Assembly: GCA_963773055.1 (NCBI GenBank)
Contig: CAVYZL010000006.1
Span: 620,001-684,000, forward strand
DNA length: 64,000 nucleotides
From: PALSA-612 sp963773055
GTDB taxonomy: Bacteria; Actinomycetota; Thermoleophilia; Gaiellales; Gaiellaceae
Direction: 5' to 3'
A program made the position numbers and the translations under genes. Positions 1 to 8,777 of this stretch are shown in pieces. Position 1 is the first letter of the stretch. The number at the start of each line of letters is the position of its first letter. The notes below the pieces were generated by a model. That model did not search any database. It worked only from the letters and a program-made list of their open reading frames with translations, and was not told the DNA's origin.

Positions 1-891
1 AACAACGAGCTCGGCGTGCCTCTCACGCTCTGCAGGATCGAGCCCGAGACGGAGGTCTGCATCGTCGAGCTCGCCATGCGGGGCTTCGGCCAGATCGCCG
101 CGCTGGCCACGGTGGCACGACCTCAGATCGGCGTCGTCACGAACGTCGGGCCGGCGCACGTCGAGCTCGTCGGCTCCCTGGACGGCGTTGTCGCGGCGAA
201 GAGCGAGCTCGTCGACGCGCTGCCCGCGGGCGGGACGGCGATCGTTCCCGACGACTTTCCGATCACGAGAGAAGGTGTCGAGGTCGTTCGGTTCGGCGAG
301 CCAGAGGCGCACGTCGACGGGGACCGAACCATGGTGCGATTCGGAGGTCGTGAGATCTCGTTCTCATTCCGTGCGCGCCATCAGGCGCGCAACGCGCTCG
401 CCGCTCTCCATGTGGCGCGGGCGCTCGGGATCGAGGCCGAAGACAGCGTCGACGTCGACTTCTCTCACTGGCGCGGCGAGGAGCATCCGCTTCCGGGCGG
501 CGGCATACTCGTGAACGACAGCTGGAACGCCAACCCGGTCTCGATGCGCGCGGCGCTGGAGGATCTCGCCGATCTCGCCGAGGGCCGGCGAACCGTTGCC
601 GTGCTCGGCGGCATGGCCGAGCTAGGCCCTGAGTCGACTGCCTTTCACCGCGAGATCGGCGTCCTTGTCGGGACGTCAGGCGTCGGAGCTCTTGTCGCGG
701 TCGGCGACCTGGCGCGCGGCTACCTCGAGACGGCGGCCGATGTCCCGGTGACGACGTGGGTCGAGACTGCAGCCGACGCGGTGGTCGAGGCTCGCGGTCT
801 GATCGAGCCGGGCGACTGCGTGCTCGTCAAGGGCTCGCGGGCGATCGGGCTCGAGGTGGTCGCGGAGGCGCTCACCCGACCCTCGGTCTAG
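1..891 (+). CDS. murF: UDP-N-acetylmuramoyl-tripeptide--D-alanyl-D-alanine ligase, 5' truncated
   Basis: MurF adds D-Ala-D-Ala to UDP-MurNAc-tripeptide in the cytoplasm, the last soluble step of peptidoglycan precursor synthesis. The reading frame is open from base 1 with the MurF hallmark NNELGVPLTL at the very edge, so the N-terminal domain and the P-loop lie outside the window. Visible are VTNVGPAHVELVGS (Mur ligase central domain), a HQARNALAALHVA segment and the C-terminal domain with LVNDSWNANPVSMRAAL and VLGGMAELG, all typical of MurF. The stop lies 10 bases before mraY, so the two are probably cotranscribed. A GTG at 16 is an internal codon, not the true start. Confidence 0.95.
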   Translation, partial: NNELGVPLTLCRIEPETEVCIVELAMRGFGQIAALATVARPQIGVVTNVGPAHVELVGSLDGVVAAKSELVDALPAGGTAIVPDDFPITREGVEVVRFGEPEAHVDGDRTMVRFGGREISFSFRARHQARNALAALHVARALGIEAEDSVDVDFSHWRGEEHPLPGGGILVNDSWNANPVSMRAALEDLADLAEGRRTVAVLGGMAELGPESTAFHREIGVLVGTSGVGALVAVGDLARGYLETAADVPVTTWVETAADAVVEARGLIEPGDCVLVKGSRAIGLEVVAEALTRPSV

Positions 892-901
892 GCTCTGCGC
901 G

Positions 902-1915
902 TTGGTTCGGGTCCTCATCGCCGGTGTCGTCGCGCTCATCGTCTCGATCCTCGTGGCGCCGAGGCTGATCCACTACCTCCGCACCCGCGCGTACGGACAG
1001 CACATCCGTGAGGAGGATCTGAAGCACCACATCGTCAAGGCGGGCACGCCGACGCTCGGTGGGCTCGTCATCCTCGCCGCGCTCGCCGTCGCGTTTCTCG
1101 CGCTGTCGCACTACACGACCAACGCGCTCGTCGTCTTCTTCGTCACCCTCGGCTGCGCGGCGATCGGCTTCCTCGACGACGCGATCAAGCTCACGCACAA
1201 GCGCTCGCTCGGCCTGAAGGGCCGCTGGAAGCTGCTTCTGCTTGCGGTGATCGCGGTGATCGTGGCCGTCGTCACGCAGCACCGCGACTTCTCGACGAAC
1301 GTCTATCTCCCCGTCATCAACGGCGAGCTGCCACTCTCGTGGGGCTGGTACCTGCTCGTGTTCCTGATGATCGCGGGCACCGCGAATGCAGTGAACTTCA
1401 CCGACGGCCTCGACGGGCTCGCCGCGGGCACGGGGATCATCGCCGTCTTCACGTTCACGGCGATGGCGGTGATCGCCTGGCTGCGCTCCGGCGCGCCCGG
1501 ACACCGAAACGAGCTCTACATCGATCTCTCGATCTTCGGCGCGGCCCTGATCGGGGCGATCGTGGGGTTCCTCTGGTACAACGCCTGGCCCGCTGAGATC
1601 ATGATGGGCGACACGGGCTCGATGGCGATCGGCGGGGCGCTTGCTTCCTTCGCGATCGTCATGAAGACGGAGTTCCTCCTGCTCCTGATCGGCGGCATCT
1701 TCGTGATCGAGATCATGTCCGTGATCATTCAGGTGTTCACGTTTCGCTACCTGGGCAAGCGTGTGTTTCTCATTACGCCCATCCACCATCATTTCGAGAT
1801 GAAGGCGTGGTCCGAGACGAAGATCGTCGTCCGCTTCTGGATCCTTTGTGCGATCCTCTGCGCGCTCGCGTTCGCCCTCTACTACCGCTACTACTTCCAG
1901 TTCTTCCGCAGCTGA
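902..1915 (+). CDS. mraY: Phospho-N-acetylmuramoyl-pentapeptide transferase
   Basis: MraY transfers phospho-MurNAc-pentapeptide to undecaprenyl phosphate to give lipid I at the inner face of the membrane. The 337-residue product has about ten hydrophobic segments. It carries the family motifs FLDDAIK (the acidic pair plus lysine), NFTDGLDGLAAG and the PIHHHFE loop near the C-terminus. The start is a TTG at 902, chosen because VRVLIAGVVALIVSIL matches a normal MraY N-terminus and no other start lies nearby. It sits 10 bases after murF and just before a small methyltransferase-like gene. Confidence 0.96.
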   Translation: MVRVLIAGVVALIVSILVAPRLIHYLRTRAYGQHIREEDLKHHIVKAGTPTLGGLVILAALAVAFLALSHYTTNALVVFFVTLGCAAIGFLDDAIKLTHKRSLGLKGRWKLLLLAVIAVIVAVVTQHRDFSTNVYLPVINGELPLSWGWYLLVFLMIAGTANAVNFTDGLDGLAAGTGIIAVFTFTAMAVIAWLRSGAPGHRNELYIDLSIFGAALIGAIVGFLWYNAWPAEIMMGDTGSMAIGGALASFAIVMKTEFLLLLIGGIFVIEIMSVIIQVFTFRYLGKRVFLITPIHHHFEMKAWSETKIVVRFWILCAILCALAFALYYRYYFQFFRS

Positions 1916-1928
1916 CGCGGACGGTCGC

Positions 1929-2210
1929 ATGCTCGACGGAGCGAGGATCGCAGAGGACGACACAGTGCTCGTCGTCTCGCCAGGGGACGGCGAGATCGAG
2001 GCTGCGCTCTACGTCCTCGGGCCGGACGGGGCCGTGGTCGTGGTCGATGCCTCATCAGAACACCTCGAGCGGCTGCAGGACACCTGTGCCGATCCCCGCG
2101 TCTCGTACCTGATCGGAGACGGGGAAGTTCTTCCCGTGCCGGATGCCTCCGTGGACGTGGTGCTCGGCGACGCATCGGCGGCAGAGGTCGAGCGCGTCCT
2201 GCGACGATGA
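1929..2210 (+). CDS. Mini SAM-methyltransferase-like protein inside the dcw cluster
   Basis: This 93-residue product reads like the core of a class I methyltransferase. A nucleotide-binding strand and turn (TVLVVSPGDGEIEAAL) is followed by a strand ending in VVVVDAS, then an ISDGE-like segment (YLIGDGEVLPVPD) and SVDVVLGDAS, ending in EVERVLRR. The normal second half of the fold is missing, since full enzymes are about 200 residues or longer. The glycine motif is unusual (SPGDGE). The stop overlaps the murD start as ATGA, which argues for translational coupling and a real gene. A role in the cell wall pathway is possible but unproven; SAM binding and catalysis cannot be judged from sequence. 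Confidence 0.7.
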   Translation: MLDGARIAEDDTVLVVSPGDGEIEAALYVLGPDGAVVVVDASSEHLERLQDTCADPRVSYLIGDGEVLPVPDASVDVVLGDASAAEVERVLRR

Positions 2211-3382
2211 CCCTTCCGGCGCACGTCCTCGTGCTCGGTCTTGCGCGTTCCGGCCGAGCGGCCGCCGCGGCGCTTTCGCGGCGAGGCGTCACCGTCACAG
2301 CCGTCGATCGCCGGCTCGGAAACGACGACGGCCCAGCGGCACTCGATGGCGTCGAGCTCGTCGTCAAGAGCCCCGGGGTACCTGGGGAGAACGTCCTCGT
2401 GCGCGCGGCGCGCGAGCGTGAGATCCCGGTCTGGAGCGAGGTCGAGCTCGGCTACCGGCTTCTCCCCGACGCGCGGTTCGTCGGCGTCACGGGGACGAAC
2501 GGGAAGACGACGACCGTCGAGCTCCTCGGCGCGATCTTCCGCGCCGCAGGCCGAGACGTCGCCGTCGCGGGAAACGTCGGTCGTCCGCTGACGTCGGTCG
2601 AGCCCGCCGAGTGGGTGGTCTGCGAGCTCTCGTCGTTCCAGCTCGAAGACGTGCAGGACCTGACGTGCGAGATCGCGGTGCTGCTCAACCTCGAGCCCGA
2701 CCATCTCGACCGCCACCACTCGTTCGACGCGTACCGGGCCGCGAAGCTCCGCATCTTCGAGCGAGCCGGGACGGCGGTCGTGCCACAGGGCAGCGGGCTC
2801 GAAGGGCTGACGTTCGCGGCCGACGACCCGCTCCCGGCCGAGCCGCGCATCCCGGGTGCGCACAACCGCGAGAACGCGGCCGCGGCCACCCTCGCTGCGC
2901 GCGCCGCCGGGATCGAGGACGGTGCGATCGCGGAGGCGCTCCGGACGTTCCCCGGCGTCGAGCACCGGCTCGAGCTCGTGGCCGAGCTCGGCGGCGTTCG
3001 CTACGTCAACGACTCGAAGGCGACGAACGTCGCGGCGGCGACGCGCGGCCTCGCGGCGTACGACGAGCCGCTACACGTGATCCTCGGCGGCTCGTTGAAG
3101 GGCGAGGATTTCTCGACGCTGGTGCCTGCGCTCGGGTCGAACGTTCGCGGGGTCTACCTGATCGGGGAGGCCGCAGGAGCGCTCGACGCCGCACTCGTCG
3201 GCTCGGGGATCCCGCTCGAGCGGTCCGGCGATCTCGCAACGGCCGTCGCGGCGGCGGCCGCCAACGCGAGCGAAGGGGAGATCGTGCTCCTCTCGCCCGC
3301 GTGCGCGAGCTTCGACCAGTTTCGCGACTTCGAGCACCGCGGCGAGGAATACCGGCGTCTCGTGCAGAACCTGGAGGGATGA
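2207..3382 (+). CDS. murD: UDP-N-acetylmuramoyl-L-alanine--D-glutamate ligase
   Basis: MurD adds D-glutamate to UDP-MurNAc-L-Ala. The 391-residue protein has an N-terminal Rossmann-like domain (VLGLARSGRAAAAALS), the ATP-binding P-loop GVTGTNGKTTT at about residues 89-99, the central motif NLEPDHLDRHHSF, and the C-terminal PGVEHRLELV followed by NDSKATN. These are standard MurD features, and the length is slightly short for the family (about 430-450). The gene starts with ATG overlapping the stop of the mini-methyltransferase. It ends in an ATGA overlap with ftsW, so translation of the three is likely linked. Confidence 0.96.
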   Translation: MTLPAHVLVLGLARSGRAAAAALSRRGVTVTAVDRRLGNDDGPAALDGVELVVKSPGVPGENVLVRAAREREIPVWSEVELGYRLLPDARFVGVTGTNGKTTTVELLGAIFRAAGRDVAVAGNVGRPLTSVEPAEWVVCELSSFQLEDVQDLTCEIAVLLNLEPDHLDRHHSFDAYRAAKLRIFERAGTAVVPQGSGLEGLTFAADDPLPAEPRIPGAHNRENAAAATLAARAAGIEDGAIAEALRTFPGVEHRLELVAELGGVRYVNDSKATNVAAATRGLAAYDEPLHVILGGSLKGEDFSTLVPALGSNVRGVYLIGEAAGALDAALVGSGIPLERSGDLATAVAAAAANASEGEIVLLSPACASFDQFRDFEHRGEEYRRLVQNLEG

Positions 3383-4620
3383 AGCGGGCACAGCTCGAGG
3401 CCAACATCCTTATTCTCGTCACGCTCGGCCTCGTCGCCTTCGGTCTCGTCATGGTGTACAGCGCGACTTCGGCGCGGGCGGCGGTCGGCGACGGCCAACC
3501 GATGTTCTACCTCACGCGCCAGGCGATCTTCGCCTGTGTCGGGCTGGTCGCGCTCGTCGTCTGTGCGCGGACGCCATATGTGTGGTGGAGACGCGTCGCT
3601 CCGACTCTGCTCGCCGTCAGCATCGGGCTGCTCGTCGCTGTCCTGATCCTCGGCGCCCCGATCAACGGTGCGCGACGGTGGCTTCCGCTCGGCCCGTTGG
3701 CGTTCCAGCCGTCCGAGCTCGTGAAGCTCGCGCTTGCCGTCTGGGTGGCGGGCTACCTCTCGCGGCCGCGCCGTCGCCCACCGCAGACGTTCGGTGAGCT
3801 GGCCAAGCCGATTGGCCTCGTTGCGGCGGTGGCGATGGGGCTGATCCTGCTCGAGCCGGATCTGGGGACGGGCGTCGCGATCGCGCTCATGCTCGGCGGA
3901 ATGCTCGTCGTCGCCGGCACGCCGACGAAGCTCCTCGTCCGTAGCGCTGCCGTCGTCGTCGCGCTCGGCGCCGTCGCGATCTGGTTCGAGCCGTATCGCC
4001 GCGACCGCATCTTCAGCTTCTTCAATCCCTGGAACGACGCCCAGGGATCTGGCTTCCAGTCCGTTCAGGCGCTTATCGGTCTCGGCTCGGGCGGGGCTTT
4101 CGGCAAGGGCATCGGAGAGGGTGTCCAGAAGATCTTCTACCTGCCCGAGGCGCATACGGACATGATCTTCGCGACGATCGGGGAGGAGCTGGGCCTGATC
4201 GGCACGGCAGGGGTGATCCTCGCCTTCGCGGCGTTCTGCTGGGCCGGCTTCCGGATCGCGATCGCGAGCCCCGACCGCTTCGGCATGCTGCTCGCCGCCG
4301 GCCTGACCGTGCTCGTCGGAGCGCAGGCGGCGACGAACCTCGCCGCCGTCCTCGGCCTCGCGCCGGTCACGGGCATCACGCTTCCGTTTGTCTCCTATGG
4401 AGGCTCCAGCCTCGTGGTCGCGCTCGCCGGGGCGGGAATCCTCCTTAACATCGCAGGAGCCGATGTCCGTGGAGCGAGAGCCACACTGCCTGATCGCGGC
4501 CGGAGGGACGGGCGGCCACGTGCTGCCGTCGCTCGCAGTAGCGGAAGCGCTCGTCGCGCGCGGAGCGACGGTGACGTTCGCCGGGTCGCCGGGTCGCGCC
4601 GAGGCGCAGCTCGTCCCTGA
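3379..4620 (+). CDS. ftsW: Lipid II polymerase/division protein FtsW, with an arginine-rich tail overlapping murG
   Basis: FtsW is the SEDS-family peptidoglycan glycosyltransferase of the division septum. The 413-residue product has about ten membrane segments and the family motifs GARRWLPLGPLAFQPSE, LEPDLGTG, a FFNPWND..GSGFQS loop, PEAHTDMIFATIGEELG and VTGITLPFVSYGGSS. The ATG at 3379 overlaps the murD stop. The recognisable protein ends near ILLNIAG (about base 4458). The remaining roughly 53 residues are Arg/Ala-rich and are simply the murG start region read in another frame, so FtsW and murG overlap by 158 bases. The tail may be unconserved read-through or a sign of a lost stop. Confidence 0.93.
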   Translation: MKRAQLEANILILVTLGLVAFGLVMVYSATSARAAVGDGQPMFYLTRQAIFACVGLVALVVCARTPYVWWRRVAPTLLAVSIGLLVAVLILGAPINGARRWLPLGPLAFQPSELVKLALAVWVAGYLSRPRRRPPQTFGELAKPIGLVAAVAMGLILLEPDLGTGVAIALMLGGMLVVAGTPTKLLVRSAAVVVALGAVAIWFEPYRRDRIFSFFNPWNDAQGSGFQSVQALIGLGSGGAFGKGIGEGVQKIFYLPEAHTDMIFATIGEELGLIGTAGVILAFAAFCWAGFRIAIASPDRFGMLLAAGLTVLVGAQAATNLAAVLGLAPVTGITLPFVSYGGSSLVVALAGAGILLNIAGADVRGARATLPDRGRRDGRPRAAVARSSGSARRARSDGDVRRVAGSRRGAARP

Positions 4621-5534
4621 CGCGGGCTACGAGCTCGACACGTTCGAGATCGCCGGGTTCCCGCGGCGGCCGAGCATCGCGCTCGCGCACTCGCTCTTGC
4701 TCGCCGCCAAGGCGCCGCTGGCCTGCCGCGCAATCCTGTCGAGGCGCCGACCGGACGTCGTGCTCGGCGGGGGCGGCTACGTCGCCGGGCCGATGGTGTT
4801 GGCGGCGGCGACGATGCGCACTCCCGCGGCGCTGATGGAGGCGGACGTCCATCTCGGATTGGCCAACCGGCTCGCACTGCCGTTCGCGCAGCGCGTCTTC
4901 CTCGCGACGGAGATCCCGGGCCGCGAAGGAGGCAAGTACCGAGTCACAGGCCGGCCGGTGCCCGCAAGCTCGTAGGTCGGTCGACCGGGGTGAGGCGCGT
5001 AGGCTCTTCGAGCTCCCGACGGACGGCGCCGTGCTGCTCGTCTACGGCGGTAGCCAGGGAGCGCACAGCCTGAACGAGCTCGCCGTCGAGAGCTTTGGCG
5101 CGGACGGGCCACACGTCATTCACCTGGCCGGTGAACGCGACTTCGAGGCCCTGCGCGGGCGGGTTGATCGAGGCGGCTACCGGCTGCTGCCCTACACGCA
5201 CGAGTTCGGCGCCGCGCTCGCCGCGGCGGATCTCGCGGTCGCGCGTGCGGGTGGTTCGATCTACGAGCTCGCGGCCGCCGGCATCCCGGCTGTCCTCGTT
5301 CCCTATCCGTCGGCAACCGGCGACCACCAGACGAAGAACGCGCGGGTCTTCGAGCGCGCCGGCGCCGCGGTCGTTGTTCCCGAGCCTGAGCTCGCAGTCG
5401 TGCCCGACCTCGTGCGCAGCCTGCTTTCGGACGCAGGGCGACTGGCGACGATGCGTGCGGCGATGCAGCGGCTCGCCCGTCCACATGCCGCGGACGAGAT
5501 CGCCGAGGAGGTGATCCGGCTCGCGCGAGCTTGA
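4463..5534 (+). CDS. murG: UDP-GlcNAc--lipid I GlcNAc transferase MurG, single-base frameshift near 4966
   Basis: MurG makes lipid II by adding GlcNAc to lipid I at the membrane. The N-terminal half has the AAGGTGGHVLPSLAVA glycine loop and VLGGGGYVAGP; the frame then stops at 4973-4975 after GRPVPASS. The C-terminal half continues in the next frame with LLVYGGSQGAHSLNEL, AGGSIYELAAAGIPAVLVPYP and TGDHQTKNA, ending at 5534. Deleting one A of the AA at 4966-4967 gives a continuous VPAARRSVDRGEARRLFELP, as expected for MurG. ATG 4463 has AGGAG three bases upstream and lies inside the ftsW tail. In an essential gene an indel sequencing error is the likeliest explanation. Confidence 0.92.
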
Positions 5535-5544
5535 AGGCCGGAAG

Positions 5545-6714
5545 TTGTGGTTCGTCGGCATCGGCGGCGCCGGCATGAGCGCGCTCGCGCTCGTGGCGCG
5601 GGCGTGGGGCGCAGAGGTCGCCGGCTGGGACCGTCACGAGACGCCGTATCTCACCGTGCTCGACGGCGTAGAGGTCGTGATCTCCCCCGAGCCTGGCGAT
5701 CCCCCGCCGGGTTGGGAGGCGGTCGTGTCGACGGCGTATGCCGGCTCCGTTCCCGGTCGCTCGCGCGGTGAGCTGCTCGCCGAGATCGTCGGACTGCGGC
5801 CGTCGATCGTCGTCGCGGGCGCGCACGGTAAGACGACCACTGCCGCGATGATTGCGTTCTGCCTGGATCGCCTCGGGCTCGATCCCACGTTCCTCGTAGG
5901 CGGGCCGATCCCACAGCTAGGTGGGAACGCCCGGGCGGGGGACGGCTGGCTCGTGGCCGAGGGCGACGAGTCTGATCGGTCGCTCGAGCTGCTGCGGCCG
6001 GAGATCGGGATCCTGACGAACGTCGATCTGGACCACCACGCGACGTTCACGTCGCGCGCCGAGGTTGCCGCGCTCTTCGAGCGCTGGCTCGAGGGCTGTG
6101 GCGCGGCGGTGCGAGGCGACGAGCTGGCTCAGCTCGATCTCGCGCTCGCCGTTCCTGGCTCACACAACCGTCAGAACGCGGCGACCGCCCTCGCCGCGCT
6201 CGAGCTCGCCGGCGTGCCGCGGGAGGACGTGCTCCCCGTGCTGGGCGAGTTCAAGGGCGCCGGCCGCAGGTTCGAGCAGCGCGGTGAGGCGCACGGCGTC
6301 ATGGTCTACGACGACTACGCGCACCACCCGGCCGAGATCGATGCGACGCTCGCGGCCGCGCGGGAGGCTTTTCCTGGCCGGCGCCTGCTCGTCCTCTTCC
6401 AGCCGCACCTCTATACGCGGACGCGTCACCTTGCCGACGAGCTCGCATCGGCGCTCGTCGCTGCCGACTTCGCGTGTGTCACGGAGATCTACGGCGCGCG
6501 CGAACAGCCCGTGCAGGGCGTGAGCGGCAAGATCGTCGTCGATCGGCTCGCCAGCGCGCGGCCGGGTACGCGTGTCGGCTGGGCGCCGGAGCTCGATGAC
6601 GCCGCCGCCTTGCTCGTGCGACGCGCGCGCGCCGGCGACGTCGTGCTCACTCTCGGCGCGGGCGATGTTGACCGCGCGGCGTCGACCATTCTCGAGCGGC
6701 TGGCCGAATTGTGA
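5545..6714 (+). CDS. murC: UDP-N-acetylmuramate--L-alanine ligase, compact form
   Basis: MurC joins L-alanine to UDP-MurNAc, the first amino acid of the stem peptide. The N-terminus WFVGIGGAGMSALALVA is the nucleotide-sugar binding loop, AGAHGKTTTAAM is the P-loop (about residues 92-103), VAEGDESDRS and NVDLDHHATF mark the central domain, and VYDDYAHHPAEIDATL plus FQPHLYTRT mark the C-terminal domain. At 389 residues it is about 60-70 shorter than usual. The missing part lies in the central domain between the DLDHH motif and GSHNRQNA, and the reading frame there is clean. The start is a TTG at 5545, ten bases after murG. The stop overlaps a GTG. Confidence 0.95.
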   Translation: MWFVGIGGAGMSALALVARAWGAEVAGWDRHETPYLTVLDGVEVVISPEPGDPPPGWEAVVSTAYAGSVPGRSRGELLAEIVGLRPSIVVAGAHGKTTTAAMIAFCLDRLGLDPTFLVGGPIPQLGGNARAGDGWLVAEGDESDRSLELLRPEIGILTNVDLDHHATFTSRAEVAALFERWLEGCGAAVRGDELAQLDLALAVPGSHNRQNAATALAALELAGVPREDVLPVLGEFKGAGRRFEQRGEAHGVMVYDDYAHHPAEIDATLAAAREAFPGRRLLVLFQPHLYTRTRHLADELASALVAADFACVTEIYGAREQPVQGVSGKIVVDRLASARPGTRVGWAPELDDAAALLVRRARAGDVVLTLGAGDVDRAASTILERLAEL

Positions 6715-6848
6715 GGCCGCCCGCCCGACACACCCACACAGTTCTTCTTCCACAGTTCTTCTCCCCCGGGGCGCTACCGCGCCCTTGCCCCCGCTTTGAG
6801 CGTATCGGTGAACATGCAACACGTCGGCTCCCGATCCGTGCCAAGAGT

Positions 6849-7775
6849 GTGAACTCGCTCTCTCCCCGGTCGCTCGACGCTCTCGTCGAGACGGACATCC
6901 CGTTCCAGCGTCTGACGACCGTTGGCATCGGGGGGCCGGCTCGCCGCTTCGCGCGACCCGAGACGATCGGGGAGCTCGAAGCGCTCGTTGGCTGGGCCGA
7001 CGCTGAAGGGCTCGACGTTGTGACCGTCGGGCTGGGCTCCAACGTGCTGGCTGCGGATGCCGGCGTCGACGCCCTCGTCGTGCGCCTCGCCGGCGAGCTC
7101 GCGGCCGTGCGCGCGACTGAGTGGGGGCTCGTCGCGGGTGGCGGGGCGGCCAACGCGGTTTGTTTGCACCGTGCGCGGGCCGCGGGCCTCGGCGGGATGG
7201 AGTTCGCGTGCGCGATCCCCGGCACGGCGGGCGGTGGCGTGCGCATGAACGCCGGCGCGTACGGGCGCGACTGGTCTGGGATCGTCCGACGCGCGCTCGT
7301 CGTCGATCCCGCCGGCTCGAAGTGGAAGGCGAACGCCGAGCTGGAGCTCGACTACCGCCGGTCGGCCCTCGTCCGTGGGCAGATCGTCGCCGAGGTCGAG
7401 TTCGAGCTCGAGCCACGCGCCGAGAGCGAGATCCGCAGCACGGTTGCCGAGCTGAACGCAACGCGCAAGGCGACCCAACCGACGAACAAGCGAACGTTCG
7501 GGAGTGTCTTCAAGAACCCCGCGCACGAGCTCGGCGCGGGCAGGATGCTCGATGCCTGTGGCCTGCGCGGGTACCGGATCGGAGGGGCCCAGATCTCGCC
7601 GAGACACGCGAACTTCATCGAGAACGTCGAAGGGGCGACGGCGGCCGACGCCATCGCCCTGATCGCCGAGGCCAGGCGGCGGGCGCTCGAGGGCTACGGG
7701 GTCGTGCTCGAGACCGAGGTTGAGCTTCTGGGCGAGCTCGAGCTGCCGTCGGTGGGCGAGCAGCCACGGGAGTGA
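6849..7775 (+). CDS. murB: UDP-N-acetylenolpyruvoylglucosamine reductase
   Basis: MurB is the FAD enzyme that reduces UDP-GlcNAc-enolpyruvate to UDP-MurNAc with NADPH. Typical segments are RLTTVGIGGPARRFA and GLGSNVLAADAGVDALVVRL (FAD domain), GGMEFACAIPGTAGGGVRMNAGAYG, and GSVFKNPAHELGAGRMLDACGLRGYRIGGAQIS. The frame is open back to a GTG at 6711 overlapping murC. However, the extra 46 residues are low-complexity (Pro/His/Arg) and unlike MurB, so I prefer GTG 6849. The 135 bases between hold a duplicated CCACAGTTCTTCT-like stretch and a small GGGCGC/GCGCCC hairpin at 6769-6784, so this may be a leader rather than coding DNA. Confidence 0.93.
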   Translation: MNSLSPRSLDALVETDIPFQRLTTVGIGGPARRFARPETIGELEALVGWADAEGLDVVTVGLGSNVLAADAGVDALVVRLAGELAAVRATEWGLVAGGGAANAVCLHRARAAGLGGMEFACAIPGTAGGGVRMNAGAYGRDWSGIVRRALVVDPAGSKWKANAELELDYRRSALVRGQIVAEVEFELEPRAESEIRSTVAELNATRKATQPTNKRTFGSVFKNPAHELGAGRMLDACGLRGYRIGGAQISPRHANFIENVEGATAADAIALIAEARRRALEGYGVVLETEVELLGELELPSVGEQPRE

Positions 7776-7841
7776 GAGAGCCGCTCGACTCGGGTCGACC
7801 GTCGAAGTAGGAAGCGAGCGCCGAAGCCAGAAGATTGATCC

Positions 7842-8663
7842 GTGGGCCAAGGTCGACGTGCGCGCGCGGGTCAAGAGCTGGCGGCCCCGGGGACTGTGGC
7901 GACGACCAGCCGGCAGCAAGCGGGGCGCGCATGGTGGCCGTCGCTTCGGTCATTGCTCATCGCGCTCGGAATCGTCGCTCTCGGGGTCGCGATGTACGCG
8001 GTCGCTCGCGAGACGTCCGTATTCGGCGTCCGGCAGATCGAGGTCGTCGGTGGATCGCCGCGCGTCGCGCAGTCCGTGCGAGAGGCGCTCGCGCCGTTGC
8101 AAGGCTCGAGCCTCGTCACGTTCGATGCGCACGACGCCAACCGACGGCTTGCCGATGTCGCCGAGGTCGCGTCCGCCACGTACAACCGCGACTTTCCGCA
8201 CACGCTTGTCGTCTCCGTTCGCAGCGAGCGCTCGGTCGCGCTGCTCCGCAGAGGCAGCGAAGCGTGGCTCGTCTCCGACGGGGCTCGCGTGCTGAGGCAG
8301 GTGATCCAGCGGCCGTTCCCGGCAGTGCCGCGCGTGTGGATCCCGCCGACAGCAGACCCGCTCGACGGCGCCGTGCTCGACGGTGATGCGGCGCTCGCGG
8401 TGCGGACGATACCGCCCATGACGCACGCGCTGCGCGCGCGCGTGCGATCGGTCAGGGCGGTCGACGGGGAGCTGACGATCGTGCTGGAGTCGGGGACGGA
8501 GATCCTTCTGGGCGACGCCTCTCGCCTGCGTCTGAAGCTCGCCGTCGCTGCGAAGATCCTGCCCTCGCTCACGAGTGAGACGTACCTCGACGTCAGCGTG
8601 CCCGAGCGCGCCGTCGCAGGAACTGCCGCTTCCACAACCCTCAACCCGGAGGTTGAGCCTTAG
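7842..8663 (+). CDS. ftsQ: Division protein FtsQ/DivIB (POTRA domain)
   Basis: FtsQ links early and late division proteins in the membrane. The 273-residue product has a short basic cytoplasmic N-terminus, one membrane helix (LLIALGIVALGVAMYAVA, about residues 38-55), and then a POTRA domain beginning VFGVRQIEVVGGSPRV with the usual alternation GSSLVTFDAHDANRRL and ATYNRDFPHTLVVSVRSER. The remainder is a beta-rich FtsQ domain. The order murB-ftsQ-ftsZ is the actinobacterial one, with no ddl or ftsA. The start is GTG 7842. An ATG-free upstream gap of 66 bases separates it from murB. Confidence 0.9.
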   Translation: MGQGRRARAGQELAAPGTVATTSRQQAGRAWWPSLRSLLIALGIVALGVAMYAVARETSVFGVRQIEVVGGSPRVAQSVREALAPLQGSSLVTFDAHDANRRLADVAEVASATYNRDFPHTLVVSVRSERSVALLRRGSEAWLVSDGARVLRQVIQRPFPAVPRVWIPPTADPLDGAVLDGDAALAVRTIPPMTHALRARVRSVRAVDGELTIVLESGTEILLGDASRLRLKLAVAAKILPSLTSETYLDVSVPERAVAGTAASTTLNPEVEP

Positions 8664-8684
8664 AGTTTCACGAGTATCACTCGA

Positions 8685-8713
8685 TTGACAGAGAGATCAA
8701 TGCCACCTACCCT
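8685..8713 (+). promoter_or_regulatory. Vegetative sigma-70-type promoter for ftsZ
   Basis: TTGACA at 8685-8690 and TACCCT at 8708-8713 are separated by exactly 17 bases, a near-consensus housekeeping promoter in the gap between ftsQ and ftsZ. It would start transcription near 8720 and leave a leader of about 60 bases before the preferred ftsZ start at 8778. A dedicated ftsZ promoter next to or inside ftsQ is common in bacteria. The match is seen directly; activity is inferred. Confidence 0.6.
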
Positions 8714-8777
8714 GGTCACCGCAGGCGGGTGTGAGCCATCACGCTCGAGTGAAGGTCGAGATCGAGGTTGGTGGAGA

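Noticed and set aside
6711..6848. 46-residue N-terminal extension of MurB
   Set aside because: His/Pro/Arg-rich and unlike MurB; a later GTG at 6849 gives the family-typical start.
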